Source of the DNA: Parascedosporium putredinis
Lineage: Eukaryota > Ascomycota > Sordariomycetes > Microascales > Microascaceae
Assembly (NCBI GenBank): GCA_949357655.1
Contig: CASHTG010000016.1
Span: 372,001-436,000, forward strand
Direction: 5' to 3'
DNA: 64,000 bases
In this document: positions 60,789 to 64,000 of the stretch, piece by piece
How positions within the stretch are numbered: position 1 is the first letter of the stretch
Layout of the letters: every line of letters starts with the position of its first letter
Notes under the pieces: model-generated
The model's input: only the letters and a program-made list of their open reading frames with translations
Told to the model about the DNA's origin: nothing
Databases searched by the model: none
Translations under genes and position numbers: made by a program

Positions 60789-63120
60789 TCAAGAATCGTC
60801 CTCGAGTCCGCCTGCCAAACCGCTCGTAAGCCCCTTCATTCTTCGACCCAAGAGGTCTTCCTCGCTATTCAGCTTGACCAGGCTTCCAGACTTGGAGCCT
60901 CGCCCACCCCGTCGTCCCGTTTTCTTGGTGCGCCCACGCCCATTCGCCCTAGGCAAAGAGCCCAGTTCGCCATCGTCCTCCTCCTCCTCCTCCTCTTCCT
61001 CTGTGCCATTGTGAGCCCCGTTGGTTCCTGTGCTGGCAGCAGCTGCTTGCGCGGCTACCGACTTGGGTGGCGACCTGACCCGCATCCTCGTCATGGCCAT
61101 CTCGAGCGGCCTGTCTTCGTCACCCGACGACTCGTGACGTACGTGGTGTCGCTCGCGCGGCTGTTCGCTGTGGGCGGCGGCGGCGGCGGCTGCGGCGGCC
61201 GCCACCTTTGGCGCTGGAGGGTTTCGCGCCGACGGACACGCTCGGCGTAGACAAAGAGATCCTGGATCCACCCTGCCGAGCGCTCCAGGTGCTTCCACGC
61301 CGGTGGGTAAACGGTTGGGAACTGCAGGAAGCCGTGGGAGATGCCCGGAATCAATATCACCTCGGCTGCATCTTTCACGTCGAACTTGGGGATCGAGACC
61401 CCAAGCTCTCGCGCCTTTTGCTCCGAAACTGCCTCCTTCACCTTGGTGAGCCGACCAGCAAAGACGACGGTGTCGTCCACGAGAGGGTCACGCTCGCCAG
61501 TGAGGAACCACGTCTTGGGGAAGTGCGCGAGAAGAGCATCGGGGGCAAGTACTGGTGACAACAGGTAGTCTGATGAAAAGTCGGGGCTATTGTGGGGTCC
61601 AATGTACAGAAGAATCATCGCCCGCATCATCTCAGGCGTAATCACGCGGTCGTTGAAGTACGAGATCATGGATGATACTGCGAGTCGCGTATGCATGAGC
61701 TGCGGCCGGTGAGACGCGCCGTTCTCTTGTCCTCCAGGGGTGGGTGGCTTTGGTGCCCCATTGGTGAACGAGCGGCCCGCCGTGGGAATACTCTGGATGA
61801 GGGCTCCGGAGCGCCTCAGGAGACTGAGGTCCCGCTGGGATTTGGATGGATAGGGACCCGCTATCCTCAGAGTTGCGCTTGGGTATATCCTCGTCCTCGT
61901 TGTCCGAGTGATGGGGCGTCAAGGCAATATCCGTGTATTGTCTCGCCTTGCGCCGCATGATGCTTCGGTTGCGCTTCCGGAACTGGCGGTCCCGGATGAG
62001 AGCCATCTGTTCCGCCGACATCCAGTTGCCGATATTCATGTCGAGCGCTGGATAGAAAGCACCAGCCCATCGGGGACGGGCAAATCTATGACGGGGATGT
62101 TACGGTTCAACGGGTTTTGGACCGCTCGATAATCATCAACGTCGTGGCCGCCGCCAGGTTTCCTCCCGCACTGTCTCCGGTGATGACAACTTTGGGCACA
62201 TCTCGACCAGATAGGCCGATACATCTACCCTTGGTCTTGATCAAGGCACAGTAAACGTCAAAGCATTCGTTTATAGCATACGGGTACGGGAACTCGGGCG
62301 CCTTCTTGTAGTCAAGCGCGAGTACGGGAAGCCCCGTCTTTGCAGCCCAGCAAAATAGCTTATCGTCATTGCATCTCGGATCCATCGCAACGAAGCCTCC
62401 TCCGGGTATGTCTAACACGATCTTGGTGTGGTGCTCAAGGTCAGAGAGTGGCCCGTCGTAATAGAGCCAGGCGGAAATCGGCTCCTTGTAGTCGCTCTCG
62501 GAAGGGCGGGGATTCGGATAGCACGGGCAGGCCAGCGCGTAAATCGGGGGCGCGTGAGACCTTGAAGGAAGCTGAGGTATGGAGATTTGCCCTTGTTCCA
62601 AGACACCCTCAGATGGTCTACCGTGATCATACTTCGAACCTTGCGCACCTTTTCGTCGGCCTTCTCCGCCGCGATCAGATAAAAGACTGAGAATACGATA
62701 CTCGCCAGATCCCGGAGACGCCGCGAGCGGATCCTCATCGCAGTCCAGAAGCCGGCATCCAGGGCCGTCAAGACCCAGGTGGCTCGGAAAAAGGTGGCAT
62801 CGTACATATTGGACATGGGGTCCGGGCTTGACAAGCCCACTAGAGTGGAAAAGTTTCGGGCGGCGTAGATATAAAGGAAGGTGGCTACAAGAGTCTGCCA
62901 AGCGGTGAGCGACTTGGAGAAGATCTTGGAGAGTATGCGCGCGCCGGGAGGCCCATGTTTATTCCCTCTGAGGGGTTGGTTAGCATCTATCCGATGAGCA
63001 GTGCCTCTAGAGTGAGTGAGTAGCTTACTTGAAGAGATAAAATGTCCAAAATGATAGAACTGCTAGGACTTGCAGCCGGCGAGACTTCGCCGACGGACGG
63101 CCAAGTACATGGTCAATCAT
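60789..63120 (-). CDS. Hormone-sensitive-lipase-like alpha/beta hydrolase (frame breaks)
   Basis: Two exons, complement(60789-62967, 63029-63120), about 758 residues. Exon 1 (MIDHVLGRPSAKSRR) is followed by a hydrophobic stretch (LQVLAVLSFWTFYLF), likely a membrane anchor. The hydrolase core has the oxyanion motif DIPGGGFVAMDP (Pro where HSL usually has His), nucleophile elbow GDSAGGNLAAATTL, acid GERDPLVDD and catalytic His in GISHGFLQF. Between nucleophile and acid lies a long disordered insert (about 110 residues). The C-terminal tail carries a poly-Ala run, an acidic run of about 10 E/D and a basic RG/KK segment. Probably a lipid or sterol ester hydrolase. Frame changes occur near 62510, 62125, 62055, 61720 and 61229; at least five single bases seem missing. 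Substrate unknown. Confidence 0.85.
62968..63028 (-). other. Intron of the lipase-like gene
   Basis: GTAAGC donor, CCTCAG acceptor, 61 nt. It splits a Lys codon; GCTAACC near the 3' end is a good branch point. Confidence 0.85.
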
Positions 63121-64000
63121 GGTGACAATTCAAAACCGGCCTGGAAAGGAAAGCACCATTGGTAGATGGAAGTAGCCGATCTATGGTATGGGTCTCTTCG
63201 ATGGACGATGGAGGCTGGCTTGAAAGGCCGAAGTAGTAGGAAGCGCCGGCAATGAAGAGCTCAGCGGCTCCTGGCTCCTCAACGGAGGCTAGGTTGCCCT
63301 TGGGTCCGCAGTCGTAAGCTCGTTGGCGCAGTTTCGTAGGATTACGTTGGTGAAGGGAGCTCGAGGCTTATGCCCCTCGGTTGCGCCAAGAGGCCCGACA
63401 CGAACTTGGGCAGGAATTTCTATCCAAGTGTCGACCGTCTATGAGTCCCCGCGAGAACCAAGGATTAGATATCATGCAGAAAGGTAAAGCAAGCTAGAAA
63501 CTGTCGAGAGACTGGGGCCGTGAAGGGCACAAATGTAACATATATATTCAACACGCAAACTGACAAGGGAAGGGAGGGGGCGGGAAAAGATCAGACTAAA
63601 AAGATGCGGTCAAAGAAAAAAGACGAAAAGTTATCAATGGAACGTGACAAGAATCGGAGATGGACGAGAGCGCATTGATGGAGAAAAGAAATAGCGCCTC
63701 GAGGACCAAAACATACGACCAGACGAAACCAGGCTAGATGCGGCAAATACCCACATGCAAATCGAAGCTATGTGCCCCCTGAGGTGTAGCAAAGGCGGGA
63801 TGAAACTACGTGGCACAGGTCGAATGGGAAATGACGGATGAATGGGGAAGACGGGGAAGATGGTGGACCGCGAACAAAAAGGTTGCGCGTGGTGTGGATG
63901 TGCGTGCGGTGTGTGTGCGTCTGGGTCGTGTCTGGGTGGAGGAAACTAGGTAATATGAACGTGTGAACATGTGTGGCAGGAGGTGCACCTGCCCAACTGC
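63121..64000. other. Upstream flank of the lipase-like gene
   Basis: Presumed promoter and 5' leader of the minus-strand lipase-like gene. No plausible coding frame. G/T-rich near 63900. Confidence 0.55.

Overview
The window is nuclear DNA of a filamentous ascomycete, most likely a sordariomycete and possibly a hypocrealean. The signs are short GT-AG introns (about 70-150 nt), single start codons split off by introns, fungal-specific families (Zn2Cys6 factor, NIMA-interacting TinC-like coiled-coil protein, GPI-anchored cupredoxin, NPP1/NLP protein) and long pyrimidine-rich, microsatellite-rich intergenic DNA. The species cannot be named from the sequence alone. No tRNA, rRNA, CRISPR array or intact mobile element was recognised.

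Layout. Left part (0-20 kb): a TinC-like coiled-coil gene (-), a cytochrome b5-like MAPR membrane protein (+), a secreted cupredoxin (-), a centromere/DNA-repair histone-fold protein CENP-X/MHF2 (-), the mitochondrial ADP/ATP carrier (-), and a head-to-head pair of ribosomal protein genes, RPS25 (-) and RPS5 (+), sharing a 444-bp promoter. Middle (20-39 kb): a GNAT acetyltransferase (-), an NLP/NPP1 secreted protein (+), a WHI2-like BTB protein (+), a glutamate decarboxylase with seven exons (+), and a large Zn2Cys6 transcription factor (-). Then about 22 kb (38.4-60.8 kb) in which I recognise no gene, only simple repeats, small palindromes and an 80-bp A/T-only tract. Right end: a hormone-sensitive-lipase-like hydrolase with a long disordered C-terminal tail (-).

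The genes are mostly unrelated housekeeping and accessory genes, not a cluster; the only clear functional unit is the divergent RPS25/RPS5 pair.

The strongest sequence-wide signal is technical. Ten of the thirteen genes, including the essential ADP/ATP carrier, have internal frame changes. In most of them, one missing base (sometimes a dinucleotide) in a short homopolymer or dinucleotide repeat explains the change, and the reading frame then continues into the expected conserved protein. No case needs an extra base. This looks like a deletion-biased consensus error in the assembly, so these genes are annotated as CDS and not pseudogenes, with break positions given. I did not find a convincing undescribed biological system; the gene-poor 22-kb interval is the least explained part.
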